In this document: piece by piece, positions 43,428-55,850 of the stretch | How the letters are laid out: every line of letters begins with the position of its first letter | How positions within the stretch are numbered: position 1 is the stretch's first letter | Translations under genes and position numbers: made by a program | The notes under the pieces: generated by a model | Told to the model about the DNA's origin: nothing | Seen by the model: only the letters and a program-made list of their open reading frames with translations | Databases searched by the model: none | Source of the DNA: Favolaschia claudopus | Taxonomy: Eukaryota; Basidiomycota; Agaricomycetes; Agaricales; Mycenaceae | Direction: 5' to 3' | DNA length: 64,000 bases | Assembly (NCBI GenBank): GCA_037176885.1 | Contig: JAWWNJ010000061.1 | Span: 992,001-1,056,000, forward strand

Positions 43428-46400
43428 TTAGTCGTATTGCGTCAGCTGCAAACCGAGGCTCGTTAGCCACAGAATACCAATTTCGCAAGGTCCACGCACA
43501 TCCAAAGTCAGCGTCCGCGAACTGTTAACGTCCTGGTCGCGGTATATCCCAACCAACGAGTTTCCTCGCTCGTACAGAGAACCTTTCAGACTGATGACGA
43601 TGAATTGGAAGGCGTCTGACGCCTGGCTTGAAATATAATTCGCAATCTTGGCGACATTGGTATTGTCAAGAGCTGCGTCGACTTCATCCAAGACGAAGAA
43701 CGGAGCAGGTTGATAGCTATCGTTGAGGTCAGTCAAACGCACAGGCCGCAAAAATGGATCGGCATACCTATGAATGGCGAACAACAGCGCCAACGCTGCC
43801 ACTGTTTTTTCGCCACCTGATAGTTGCTCCATGTCGCGGAATCGTTTCATCGGTGGCATAGCATGGTATTTGATACCACCCAAATACGGTTCCTGAGGCC
43901 AACGATGAGTACGACACCGCATGACGCTTGATAGCACAAACCTCGTTATCCTCCAAACTGAGGTACGCTACTCCACCCATTGGCGACGCCTTGCCCTTGG
44001 TTAGATCTTTGTATACATGGTCGATACGATCCGAGATGTGATTGTATGCTTTGTTGAACAATTCACATCTGCGTAGAGCATGAGCAAGGAATCCATGTCC
44101 GGATCTAAAGAACTAACCTCCGTCGTTTGATATCGTTGAAAGTGTCTCGGGCACTCTTCGAATCTTGACGTGCCTTTTCAGCTTCTTTCTCTGTATCGGC
44201 TAGCTTCGCCTCGACATCTTCAAGGCTGAACAAGATTGAGCGACGAACAAAAATGGTCAACCCAAACTCATACCGATCTATCGCCTTCAAATTTGGCGCC
44301 ATGCGTTCGATCTCCGTATTGAGCTTCGTGATCTCCTTGTCCAACTCAGCAACCGCCTCAGCCGAGCTATCCTAAAGTCAAGGGTAAGAGGACGAAGTGG
44401 AGGCTACAATATGAACCCACTTCACGATCATCGTCATCCAACGCCTCGAAATCGACTTCAATCCCGTAATCCTGAACTCGACGAGGTTGTTGAGTGCCGT
44501 CCTCGTCTTCGTCGACGTCCATGGCTACCTCCTCTCGGAGGTTCTGCACAGCATCGTCAGCATTAGCAAACAACCTCGACTGAGAGGAACACATACCTCT
44601 TCCATGGGAACGTGCTTCAAATTCCCTTGGAGGAGAGGCAACTTGATCTCCTCTAAGCGACATTTACGATATATTGAAGACCGCTCGAGGGCAGATTTCT
44701 CAATCTCATCGTTCTGAAGCGATGCGAATCAACAGGGAGCACGCGGAAACAAGGAATGAAACAACCTTCGACGCAATCTCTTTCAGTGCTTGGTCAAGGA
44801 CTTTCGATGCTTTGCTGGTGGTTTTCTTGACCTGCTCGACATTCTTCGTCTTCTCATCCAACGTCTCCTGCAAACCCGACAGATCCTCACGCAAAACACC
44901 GATCGCGTTCTCAGACTCCGAGATATCGTCCTGCGCAGCCGTCTTCTTCTCTTCCAGCTTCTCAAGGTTGGCCTGCTCGGCATTAATTGTCTTGTCCAGG
45001 TTTGCTATGCGTTCGACGCTGGTTTTCAGTGTATCGCTCTCGAAGTCGGACCTTTGAGACACTTAGTACGCTTATTACAAGGCATATACCTAAAGGAAGA
45101 CTGACTGATGTGTGAGCCGCGCAATCTGATTGTCAAACCGCAATCGAGCCTCACTCTCCTCTTGCGCGACCTTGAGCTGGCGCTCCTCGTACTCCCGAAT
45201 ATTAGCGACTTTGATCTTGCGGCAGAACGCAGCGAAAGTAGAGTCCTCCGCATTGTTGATGACTTCTGACAGCTCGGTGATTTGCTTTTGAAGCGAGTCA
45301 TGAGTTGTTTGAGCCTAACGAGGGTGTTGGCAGTAAGCGATAGCGCCGCGAGCGAAAACGAATAAATAGGCGGTTCACACCTTCTTGAGCTCCGGCGCGT
45401 TCTTCTTCAATTCCTTGTCGAGGTGCTTCAATTCGTCGCGTATACCCGTCAGCCGTAGGTTGACCGCATTCTGAACGAAAACACTGAATAAGGCCCCACG
45501 CAAGACACGGAGATGCCTACAAGATCGTCCTTGGCCAGCGTAGTTGCAGACTCGATCCGACCAATGTCTGTTATAAGATTATCGTCCGTCTGTCCTCGCG
45601 ACTTCTGTTTCTGCAGATCCCGCAGCTGTGTCGTCAAAGTATCCTTCCTCTTCAACAGCCCTGCAACGACGTTGAGCTATCAATCAAGCCCTGGCTTTAT
45701 CTCGCATGCGCACCTTGCACGTCCTTCTCGTCCCACTTCTTCCCCGTGTTATGCGTACTCTTCCCACCGGTGATAAGCCCGCTCTTGTGGATGATTGTGC
45801 CTTCAAGCGTAACGGCTGCCAATACATCTCAGTAAACTCCGCGAGAGTCGAAGAAAACAAGAAAAGACACCTTTGACTTCCTGCCCCTTCTCATAACAAA
45901 CATAACGCGCCACCTCCATCGTGTCGCAAACGAGCGCATTCCCGCACGCATGGTGCATTGCACGTTCGACCGCTGGCTCATACTGTATAACATCGACCGC
46001 GAGCCGCGCACCCTTGGCGAACGACCGAAACTTGTCGTTGATGGGCTTCGCTTGGATCGTGTCGAGAGGAATGAATGTCGCCTGGCCGACGCGTTGGTTT
46101 CGCATATACTGCATTATTGTTTAGCATCCGCAACCCTTTAATGATGAGGGACTGACCTCGATGCAGTCTATCGCGATTTTCTCCGTGTCAACTACTATGG
46201 CGTCAATGTTCCACCCGAGCACTACGGATACAGCCGTCTCGTATTTCCGTTGTGCGGGTTTGCACAGATCGACTACTCGCCCTCGCACGCCTACGGTGAT
46301 CGTTCAATTTTGGTGTCGAAGGTACAGGATCAACCAACGTACCAGGGAACAATCGCTGCAAGTTGGCCAGCGTCTCTTTAAGCTTCGTTTCGCGTTCCGA

Positions 46401-48182
46401 CTCGTGCTTGTCAACACCAGCCTCGTAGAGTTGGTTGAGGACGTTTTGCAACTGCTCGTTTGCTTGCGCCTCGAGTTGCCTGTCCTCTGTGTCAGACGGA
46501 GAACATCTGAGCACGACGGGAACTCACTTGATCTTGGTACGCTCAGACTGCTGATTATCTAGTTCTTGCCGCGTTTTCGCGAGATCTGCATGCAGTCCAC
46601 TGATTTTTTGTTCCAGCTGTCGAAGACTAAGAAAATTAAGGAGTGACGGAAACCACGACGCACCTCTTTCTTACGTTCGGTTTGCACCTCAAGGTCTGCA
46701 GATCGTGTAGTACGTGTCTCCTCCAACCCTGCCTGCCTCTCCGTGAGTTGTCCGAGCGTCCGTGCCACTGTCTTGTGTTCACGGCTGAGCGTCTCAAGAG
46801 ACTGGCGCTCGTCCACAGCAAGAACGCTAGCAGCAGCTTTCAACTTCCGGTACTCGTTCAAGCTCTCTTCGCCTAGTGCCATGTTATGCTGCGAAGCCTT
46901 CCGCTGAGCCTCTGTGAATTCCTGAGTTGTAGAGTTGACGCAACAGACCACCACACACCTTGCGCTGCATCCGCAGCCTTCTTCACGCTCGCAAGCTCCT
47001 TCTGCAAGTTGTTCACCTTGGTCTGCTGCGTCGCCTGCTGTCTCTCGAGCTCGACCTTAGCCTTGGTCGCATTGTCGACCTTCCGCTTCGAGTGCGCGAT
47101 GTGGGCCTCGGCAGTGACGAGGTCAGGTCGCTTTCCGTCGAGCACTTTCTCCGCTTTCTTGATCTTCTTCTCCATCTGCATGACGCCTGAGCGCGCCTTT
47201 GCCTGCTCTGCCCGCGCGGCTTCTAGCGCTTGATCGTGGGTGCGCTGTTCGGCACGCAGACCCTTCAGCGCCTTGTTCTGCGTCTGAATTTCACGCGCGT
47301 TCACTTCGATCGCCTCCTCCAGATGGAAGAGCTTGAAGAGAATGCGGTGGAGGATGCGTTGGTCCTGGGGGCATAGATTCAGCGAGAATCAGTGCGTTTG
47401 ATATCAATAGGCGTACCCGTTCCTGGCACAGGGCATCGAAACGGTCCGCCTCGCCCTTCTGCTCCTTATACTGCTTGATCTCGCCCGCAATACCGCGCCG
47501 TTTCGTGAAATTGAAAGTGGCATTCTCGGTCGCGCGGTCCTGGGCTTCCTTTGCTTTCTCGTATTCAGGTGAGAGCTCCAGACTGCCGCTGATCTGGTCT
47601 ATGAGGCGAGATAGCTCGCGGGAAGACTGTGAGGCAACGGCTTCGACATCACCCTGGAACACAAGGAAATTCTTCGCTTTGACGAGGATATTGTGGGACA
47701 CTAGGGCGGCGTTGTATGCGTTGTAGGTCACGGTCTTGTTATTGAGCTTGTATTCGGATGCTCCTGTAGTCGAGATTCTACATCCCGGTCAAGATTTAGC
47801 ACGTCATAAAAGCTAAAAAAGCATACGTTCGCTGAAAACGCCACTCTTTCTTCTCAACGTCAACATAAAGCGCCAGGACCCAGGCCTTCTTTGCGGTACC
47901 CTCTCCCTCATCCTGGTTGTCGTCCTCATCCACGTTTTGGTCTTCCTCCTCGCCTTCAATCCCACTCTTCCCGAGCCGCCTACCGCGATATACAAGATCC
48001 TTGAGTTGTGAGCTCCGCAATTGTGCACTCTTGACTCCGAGAACAAAAGATATCGCGTCCATGAGGTTGGACTTGCCCGCGCCATTAGGACCAATTACAG
48101 ATGTAAAATTTTTGAACGGTCCTATAGTTTGGTGGCCGCGGTAAGATTTGAAGTCGCATACTTCAATTTGAATAAGAGGCAT
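43428..48182 (-). CDS. SMC1: cohesin subunit SMC1
   Basis: The SMC ATPase partner of SMC3 in cohesin, which holds sister chromatids together in the nucleus. The ATG at 48182 opens [16 protein letters not shown], and the Walker A loop [19 protein letters not shown] follows. The SMC1-type block [16 protein letters not shown] confirms the subfamily. Long coiled coils occupy 47.3-46.2 and 45.3-44.1 kb, with the hinge between them at about 46.1-45.7 kb ([29 protein letters not shown]). The signature motif [17 protein letters not shown] and Walker [18 protein letters not shown] lie at the C-terminus. The last intron (GTGCGTGG...TTTGCAG) joins TLTLD to LTQYD and a TAA at 43428. An acidic Glu/Asp-rich insertion follows [16 protein letters not shown], as in other fungal SMC1 proteins. 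There are a dozen or more introns of about 50 nt. Confidence 0.95.
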
Positions 48183-48802
48183 AGCGAATAGAGCCTCGAA
48201 TTCTTGTCGAGGCTCAGCGAAGAAGAGGGGGGAAAGAAGCGTGTCACGCGTCGCGTCTGTCACAGTCACACCGCTTCGTTGTTGACCTCTTCGACGTTGA
48301 GCACACAAGTACGGCCTAGATCGCTATTTCTCGCTGGCTTAACGCGTTATCGACACAATACTTTATAGTCACGACCTTGAGGCCCCCGCGGCTCGCGTTT
48401 CCCCCATTTGATCGGCAATTTGGGTCAGGCAGTCCAACTACTACCTCAAATTTACTGGGGCGTAACTTCTCCGACACAAATTTGGCCTGAACTCCGGGGT
48501 CTCTGCGTGAGCCATTAGCTAAAGCCCGCGCCACTTTGTACTTGCAATCACAAGTTGCACAATTTCCATTTGCGTACAAGGTCTTTTTGTCTAATCATAA
48601 GCGCCAAACTGCTCTGCTGAAGCTTCTTCGAGATTTCTGTGCGTTGGCAAGGAGATTTGTTGACTCCGCCTTGTACTTAACGGCGCCTTTCTCTTCCCGC
48701 GCTTGCACTTTGTCGCCAACCCTACGTAACCTACTAAAAGGTGAGTACGCCCTTGTTTCTTGTTTGAGCCTCACAAACCCACCGTGCGGGCGCGTCGAGA
48801 GC
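48183..48802. other. divergent spacer between SMC1 and the zinc-knuckle gene
   Basis: 620 bp of promoter and 5' leader. A GTGAGT donor at 48741 suggests a 5' UTR intron before the ATG at 48803, although the matching acceptor is weak. The frame upstream of 48803 is open back to 48536, but those residues look like non-coding sequence. Confidence 0.45.
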
Positions 48803-49645
48803 ATGGCGTCTACTCCCGAAGATACACAGAAACGCCCCCGCAAGTGTCGTACATGCCTTATGCCCATGAAAGGCCACAAAGCCGAGAATTGCATCGGGGT
48901 CAATCAAGACGGCGCGTCCTCGTCCTTCCCCGCGACGCCCCCCGCCACCCCCGCCAACGGCACCATACGCACTCGTAATGCGCGGCGAAACAACGATATC
49001 GAAATCCCTGTCGAGCGACACTGGCGCGATCCGTCTTGGACTCCCTACGTCCCCCCTCCCGCACCCCACCCTTCCAACGCGCCGTCCTTGATCCCTACGG
49101 TTCTCGTAGACGAGGACGGGAACACCATCCTCGGAAGCCACGATGCTCCTGCGCCAATCAGCGATACCGATGCTCATGAGGCTGACGACCCGTCCGACCT
49201 TCTTCACATGGGCATGGACCCTCACGACCATTTCCGTCTTAAATCACCCATGGCGCAGGTCATGGATCAGGCGCACGCCCTGCGGCTTTGCGATCCCGTT
49301 CTCAGCATCGTTAAAGTCAGCATATCGGACCTGCCCCGGATGCAAGCCACCGCCGGCCAATCCGGGCTCTGCACGAGCATCGTACGCACCCCTTGGGCTT
49401 CCCCTCGCTTCAAAGACGAGTTCGAGGATACCGTGAACTGGGTGGAAGAAAATACGGTGTGGGTCGTTGTGGGCAGTGACCCTGGTCTCGTTCAGCGTAC
49501 CGCTGACTTGCAGGCTCAGTGCGAAAGGATTCCGGGTACTCTCAAGGACGACGTGGTTGTGGTACAGGCAACCTACAAGCACATATTTATTGCGAGTACC
49601 GTCAGTGCTCTTGTTGTATTGGGGACAATGGGCTGGTTCTTTTGA
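48803..49645 (+). CDS. tail-anchored protein with an N-terminal zinc-knuckle-like motif, function unknown
   Basis: A single exon of 280 codons starting MASTPEDTQKRPRK. CRTCLMPMKGHKAENC has C-x2-C-x6-H-x4-C spacing, close to the CCHC knuckle but with two extra residues; this PMKGH type occurs in several Agaricomycete proteins of unknown role. A Pro-rich linker leads to a central helical domain (MDQAHALRLCDPVLSIVKV). The last 20 residues form a hydrophobic segment (IFIASTVSALVVLGTMGWFF) followed directly by the stop, which predicts a C-terminal membrane anchor with the bulk in the cytosol. The start is the first ATG consistent with the motif. Confidence 0.72.
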   Translation: MASTPEDTQKRPRKCRTCLMPMKGHKAENCIGVNQDGASSSFPATPPATPANGTIRTRNARRNNDIEIPVERHWRDPSWTPYVPPPAPHPSNAPSLIPTVLVDEDGNTILGSHDAPAPISDTDAHEADDPSDLLHMGMDPHDHFRLKSPMAQVMDQAHALRLCDPVLSIVKVSISDLPRMQATAGQSGLCTSIVRTPWASPRFKDEFEDTVNWVEENTVWVVVGSDPGLVQRTADLQAQCERIPGTLKDDVVVVQATYKHIFIASTVSALVVLGTMGWFF

Positions 49646-49754
49646 TCACCAGCCTGCGTGAATTTATTGAACTTGTACCTCTCTTGCTGTTTCAGAAGAA
49701 CCCTTTTTTTGTGTATCTCTCAAGCTATTGCTACATATATTGTTATGACACATG

Positions 49755-51032
49755 CTAGTCTTCCTCTGATTCCGAGAACTCCAGGCTTTCTAGGTGTATA
49801 CTCATGGCAAGGTTCTCCTTTGCACCTTCAAGGAGTTCAAATGCCATTTGCAGATTAGCTGCTCGAGCCTGTAAGACAGGCAGACAAGCAGAAAACACGC
49901 GAAGTAACTGAACGCGCGCAGTGTCGTCCTCTTGGTGCTGTAGATTGTCTGTAGCATCATCCTGCGTCAAAGCTACGATGGAAGCATGAAGCTCCTGCTG
50001 TTCGCGCTGTTTTTGTTCTTCGACCAACGTCAGCAGGCAAAGTTACCCTCGAACAAAAAGACTTGCCAATTTTTTCAAGCAGTGCGTTGTAAGGTCGCAT
50101 CGGAGAGTAATAGTCATCATCGTTCTCGGTCGGAGTCCTTTGGCTAGTCGCAAGCTTTAGAGCCTCCGACTCCAGTGTGGAACACTCCTCTTCATAAGCT
50201 GTGAATGCTTGCATCACGGATGGTGCAACGGTGGCAAACTGCCACGACGATTCAATAAACCGTGACATGGAAAGTCGATGAGTAACTCATGTACCTTATC
50301 CGTGGAAAGCTCTTCGTAAAATTCAATTCGCCTTTCGGCCTCTAGCCGCACACGTTGCTCCGACAAATCGGACTCCTCTTCAGCAAGCTCTACTTCTCGT
50401 GCCGCTATATCTTTCTGGAGTACAGACATAAGTATTCAGCTGAGATGCAGAAACGAATACACGACCTCGGCAGCCGCTTTAGAAGTTTTGAAACATGCCT
50501 CGAGGGTCGAAGTCATATAGATCCACGGGTATAATTGTGCTGCAACCTGAAGAGAGTCAGTGGTCGGCTGCGGGGCGGAATCCGAGCCGCTTTGTTGGGG
50601 CTCCGACTCGGATGACAATGAGCAGTTTTCTACGCGACACGACGCGTCACATACTGTGTAAGCAGAAGTACTAGCGCGGGGCACTGTGCTCTTGCTCTTG
50701 GAAGACGACGGGCTTGTCGAACGCGCTGTTGGTTCGCCGGAGGCGCTCCGAGTGCTACACACGCTTGTAGGCCGCGACCTGGGCTGAGATGATGCATCCA
50801 GTGATTCAGATGATTCATTATCTCTAGCAAGGTCTTTTGAGCTACTTGAACGTCTCGAACTCGTCGAGCTGACGCTGGGAGTACGGGAGGCCGGTCTTGA
50901 GTTGGGATGTCTAGCCTGAGCCCCTGTTACGCTTGCAGAACCCGACTTTCCTGGCCGATAGATAAGTGTCGAAAGTTCCTTCCCTTCTCCATGGTAAGTT
51001 ACCCCGCGCTGGCATCTTGGGAGCATTGGCAT
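49755..51032 (-). CDS. Ser-rich coiled-coil protein, function unknown
   Basis: At least four exons. The first begins at 51032 (MPMLPRCQRGVTYHG) and is a long Ser/Thr/Arg-rich disordered region, ending near SKAAAE. Exon 2 is strongly coiled coil (KDIAAREVELAEEESDLSEQ), exon 3 continues with FTAYEEECSTLESEALKL, and the last ends in LQMAFELLEGAKENLAMSIH and an acidic SEED tail, stop at 49755. A disordered Ser-rich N-terminus followed by a coiled coil is common in spindle, kinetochore and augmin-type proteins, but no motif fixes the family. The exon 3-4 junction is unresolved. Confidence 0.65.
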
Positions 51033-51241
51033 TGGGTCTGGCGAACGCCATAGATGAATTTTCGACCTTGCAGTCAAGATCAAGTTTCTGGTGTTATCAT
51101 CTGTTGAAAACAAAAGGTTTTGACCTTGTCATTCGCCGAACTTTGCGCCGAACAAACGCGTTCAGCCGCTAACGTTCGACGCGCAAACGATGCCGAAGAA
51201 ATATACATTCCATCTCAACTCTTTTCTACCACCTATCTAAG

Positions 51242-52550
51242 ATGTCTGTGGTTCCCCGGTTGAGCTCAATGCGAATTATCGCCCTTCCTCTTGCTCGCAA
51301 GCCTTTAAATTCGTCGAAATTACTCCCTGTCTTCTACAACTTCAAAATAACCGCTCCGCCACCCTTGAAGAAGCCTTTGCGTACGCCAGGTCTCTTTACG
51401 CGCTGGTTTCCAGACGAGGGTTTGGGCAAGTGGGCTTCTCACAAAGCAACGACAACTTGGGCTGGATTTGGAACCGCTCCCGACGGAACTATAAAGGTAG
51501 CTCGAGTTTCTACCGTGCCGTTTGCAAGTTCATCTGATTTCCAGAAACGAGCATTCGTGTTGGGGGAACGACTGATGGACCAGCTTGATTTCGAAGAGTC
51601 TTATCTGAAGACGATAGATTTATCCATCGCTCCTGCCTTGACCGAGAAAGCTGAAGTGAGTAAAAGACATGCAATTCATAGGGGAAGTCAGAGTGACGGA
51701 TTCCGAGTTAATTCTGTCTTCAATTCTGACTTGAGTCTGTCTTCAATTCTGACTTGATTCTGAAAACTTCAATTCTTGACTGAAGCTTGCCTTTCTCATT
51801 GCTTTTTGATGGCACTGAAAGGGATCTTTTCAGACCATAAGGAAAGCCTCCTCTTGTGGGCACCAGAATCAAAGACAGAATTGACGCGGAATCATTCACT
51901 CTAACTTCCCCTAACATGTTGGTGGCACTAATAGCATTCAGATACCACTATTTTACCCTTCTTCAGTGCTCTCTGGTCCCCAGTCTCTTGACAACCTCAG
52001 AGCACTGGTTGAGGAACGAATACCTCTACACAACAGAGGTGTCGCTCTTTACATCTTTGTGTGTTTCTCTCTTCTTGATGCAAGAGATTCATCTAACCTT
52101 TCTGTAGTTTGCCATCCTATCCGCACCATTGAAGCTTATTCGTATGTCCCTCACTGCACCCCGCTCGATCGCTGCTGAAACTTCACAGCAATAATCCCCA
52201 ACTTCCCCTTCTACTTCTGCGCGTGGAGATCATGGTCTCACTGGAAAGGTCCGTCACCCATCCGTTTGCATCATGTCATACTCAGGTACTACCCACCAGC
52301 CAAACGTGCCGCCCAATACATTCAAAGCCTCATTAAAAGCAATAGGATCGTCCCCAAACAACTAGAGGATCTCAATTCCGTCTACGCTCTACATACAAAT
52401 TTAGAAAAATCCGCAGCCAATCTCCTCCCGCGCGAGGCTCTTGACAAAGCCATCCGGATATTGACTCTGTCATTGGAGGAGTCGAAAGACCTTCTTCGAG
52501 CGTATGACCAGGTCATCGTACGGGCCAGCAAGACGACGAAATCCCCATAG
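51242..52550 (+). CDS. mitochondrial K+/H+ exchange-related protein (Mit_KHE1 type)
   Basis: A mitochondrial inner-membrane protein of the Mit_KHE1 family (yeast Mkr1/YDL183c type), implicated in K+/H+ exchange. Spliced exons: 51242-51496, 51545-51655, then IPLFYPSSVLSGPQSLDNL from 51942, FAILSAPLKLI, PIIPNFPFYFCAWRSWSHWK, and AKRAAQYIQSLIKSNRIVPK to the stop at 52550. The WRSWSHW block and the IPNFPF helix are the family hallmarks. The chosen acceptors all preserve frame. The start could be the second ATG at 51269 (MRIIALPLARK). The intron from 51656 to 51941 is 286 nt long because it contains a 231-bp MITE; without it and one TA, the intron would be a typical 53 nt. Confidence 0.85.
51681..51911. 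mobile_element. MITE: 231-bp element inside an intron, TA target duplication
   Basis: The first 40 bp (51681-51720, GGGGAAGTCAGAGTGACGGA onward) and the last 40 bp (51872-51911) are inverted copies matching at 35 of 40 positions. TA flanks both ends (51679-51680 and 51912-51913), the target duplication expected of Tc1/mariner-type elements. The interior has a short tandem duplication of TCTGTCTTCAATTCTGACTTGA-like sequence next to the left terminus. There is no coding capacity. It is unrelated by eye to the MITE at 2202. Confidence 0.9.
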
Positions 52551-52745
52551 CATAGCGTGCATTCCTTCAAAAAGAAGGTTAAATCCGTGTGTCGTTAACT
52601 AGACATTATATCCGTAATTACGCCGCCTCCCTTCGCGGCTTACCTTCTACAGCAGACACCCAACCCAATACTACTCAAGTACTATGTAAATCTATCTAAG
52701 CTAGCCGAATCTTGCGCGCATACTCAGTCATCCTATGTAAAAAGA
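52551..52745. other. convergent 3' spacer
   Basis: AT-rich spacer between the Mit_KHE1-type gene and the transporter gene. Nothing else is visible. Confidence 0.5.
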
Positions 52746-55528
52746 TCATCGACTGAGCCTGCTATTTTTCCTCATTTTGGCGCCGTAATAGTACAGGTAG
52801 ATTGGGCTGCGTGGAGCAATGGTCAAGCCAGACTCTCTGTTGCAAGACAGTTGAGGAACATACAATGGAATGCCCAGTACGATGGTGAGTCCTACAGTCG
52901 GGTTGGTCAGTATATCGAGGAAGAAAACAGCAGGAACAGACCTCCAAGAAGGGAGTTGCCGCCGCCCAAGCCCAGAGCATCGAACATCTGCTTGCCGAAC
53001 AGAGGGAACCCGAATCCAAGCATGCAACGAAGTACCTGCAAGGCATTCAGGGCAGGAGAACAAAAGACTATCGAAACGACATACCGATGCGGCCGACAGC
53101 GCACTTGCTGCGTAAGTGAATGTATCCTGTGTAAGATCTCTCAGTCTCTGGCAAACAATCGACAGTCGAAGCCAAACGCACCACAAGATACAGCTGGATC
53201 GGCAAGCTGGAGAGAATGTGAAGAAGATATCAACAGACGAGAAGCAAGTGCGTACTATGTGCTCATCATGCCTGTCATCATGCAGTCAGAATTGTGAGAC
53301 GCGGAGAAAGTCTCTTGGGCGTACCAAATCCGTAAATGCCTACGATCATCGAGGTAAGTTACGCCTCACGGGAAACAGTGAGCCTTGCACGCACCTGATC
53401 CAATGATGGGCATCACCCAATGGATCTTAGCCTGGGCGGACCATCCGTACCAGCTACACAACCATTAGAGCCAAGCAAGGGAGGGAATACATCGACGACT
53501 CACAATAGACCCACAGGTACAATTAGCGACCCTGCGATCAGTGCTGGAATACGCATCTCCGGTTCGCCCTTGCCGCCGTTCTTTTGCGCCAACTATCTTT
53601 GAATTAGGACAGCGGCGCGGAGACTGGAGCACAGAACAACATACTTGAATATAAAGATCGTTGGCCCATTTTGCACTAAATCCAGTAGCTACGCGGAAGA
53701 CATCAGTCGGCGTTTCGGTGGTGTCGCGATAGTTACATACCGGCGAGGAATCCCACGCCCAATCCAATATATGTGAGCCCGCTAGTTCCGGTGTTGAATC
53801 CGTATGTTTCAGTGAAGAGGGCTGGAAAAAATCAGCAGGGATACGGTAAAGAACGAGGCGATGATACTCACTGCTGAAGGTCGTGAACATCAAATAATCT
53901 TTCATTCAATCAGGGACCGAAAACAGCATGGAGAACATTGGGAAAACGTACAGATTCCATACTCGCTAAACGTTTGAATTTTCAGTGATTTAGAAAACGA
54001 GGAAGTCGATAACGACCACTGACAAAGCCATGTATAAGCTGAGCAAGAAGCAGACCGGACTGCAGGTCAACAGAACGATCGGGCGACTGAGATTGATCCA
54101 TAGATAATGAAGCTTGCTTGAATGCTCTTTGACGAGCAGAGGGTGACTTAGAGCGGCTTTCTCTGGGTCCGCTGACTTTTTATCCCTTCTCATTCGGATG
54201 ATAGGTGCATAAGTTTCCCTGAAAGAACGTGAGCATATTTCTATTGAGAAGATCATCGTTCCTTACCTGAGAATCGGAATGCCAATAGCGCCGGAAACTC
54301 CTCCCAGTACTAATGATTCGATGAGAGGGAATTAGATACCATGCAGAAGGATCTCGTACTGGCGACGATGATAAAGACCCATTTAATGCCGATTGTTTCG
54401 GTAACGAATCCTCTTGACAAGGAATTTGGTAAGAAATTGACAGGTTAGATTCGGTTTACATACCCCGCAATTGGTCCCACGACTACATAGATAGAATGAG
54501 TGGAGAAGAGAAAGATAACAAATTATGTACCTGGGCCGATGAGAGGTCCAACGCTGTAAATGGCCATAGCCGCCGCCCGATCGCGTTCAGAGAACAGGTC
54601 GCTAATGACACCTCCTCCGCACGCTATGGGCGCACTCCCAGAGATCCCAGCTGCAAGATGAGGTGAGGATTGCCCCCACAATATGAAGATCTACTCACAT
54701 AATACCCGGAAAACAAGCAAAGCAGCAGTGTTCGGAGCAAATGCACATCTAGGTCATGGTCTTTGAGCTAGCAGCAAACGAAAGAAACAAGAATTATACC
54801 CGATACTGAACCCGATTGTAATCAGATTGCCTATGTTCAAGATCTGGAAGGTATTTGAACAAGCAAAAATAGATTGCCGCAATATCAACTGACCCATCTC
54901 CTGTAAGTATCGAGGCACGCGTTTAGAGGAGCAATTCCGTGAACTCAAACCACATGGCCACGTACCGGCCATACATTTCCTGCGTGAATTTGTCAGCTGG
55001 AGCTATATGCCACCAGGAACAGGAATAAAGACGAACCGATAGAGGTGCCAGAAACAAAGGCTTTGAACGAGGAATGAGATCATATTCAAGTCCAGAGATT
55101 CGAAGCTCACAGCGATTCCGAACGAAACGAGGAATATGGAGAGGGTTAGAGCTATGATCGTAGAGCTCGTAATATGGTACTTTTCAGCAATCTCTGGCAA
55201 ACCGGGCGCCATGATACTCGACGTCAAGGGGCTGATGAACGTATACAACGAAACCTGGAATCACAGCAGCTGAGCACAAAGTCCCAATGAACGAACGCGC
55301 ATAGCAGTGTACAATTGCAGTTGACGCCCATTTCTTCTTGAAAGACCAATTTCTTGGATTGTCTGGATCGTCTTGCCAGTCGTCTTCAAGGTTCTCCAAG
55401 ATTTCCAGCTTCTTGTCCTCAGGAATCGCGGAATTGCCGTGCCCATCGTGAACTGGAGCAGAGACGCCGTTGTCGTTGGCAGCTTCTGCAGTGGGGACGT
55501 TGGTGAGCGAGCTACTAGCAGAGACCAT
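52746..55528 (-). CDS. MFS transporter, DHA1 drug:H+ antiporter family
   Basis: A plasma-membrane or vacuolar proton antiporter of the 12-helix DHA1 type (polyamine or multidrug exporters are the nearest class). The ATG at 55528 begins a cytosolic region with the typical DDPDNPRNWSFKKKWAS. Helices follow: LYTFISPLTSSIMAPGLPEI, LTLSIFLVSFGIA, LFLAPLSEMYGRRW (motif A region), IGNLITIGFSI, and the family signature GPLIGP then VVGPIAGGFVTETIG (motif C). A central loop with many Lys/Asp residues follows ILRETYAPIIRMRRDKKSAD. The C-terminus FGFPLFGKQMFDALGLGGGN and SPIYLYYYGAKMRKNSRL is typical, ending at 52746. More than ten introns interrupt the helices. The substrate cannot be read from sequence. 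Confidence 0.88.
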
Positions 55529-55850
55529 GGTAGTAACTTGCAGAGAACACCAACGGCCGCGGATCCGTGAATTTCTAAGGATGCGGCCCTAACTTCCAAT
55601 TTTCGAACAGTCATGGCCGTGAGAGGCGCGCGCGATTCTTGAACTTTAATCCGGTAATTCGGCTTTTTCGGGCCCCATCTTCGGAATGCCTTCCGCGGCA
55701 AAACATATCCGAGTCCCGAGCAGTAACGGATCACAGCTTGCCACGGCGTACCACGGCAAGAGTCTGAACTTTCTGAGGCTGAGATTAAGAGCAAATGCCT
55801 TGTGTACAGTTAAGAATACAAAACAAGCAAGATAGCAGAATAAAGCAAGA
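55529..55850. other. spacer between the transporter and KU70
   Basis: 322 bp. It contains the promoter of the transporter (minus strand) and the 3' end region of KU70. No gene. Confidence 0.5.

Noticed and set aside
50970..51032. An intron (GTAACT...CGGCCAG) near the start of the coiled-coil gene
   Set aside because: Removing its 52 nt would shift the frame out of the long Ser-rich exon.
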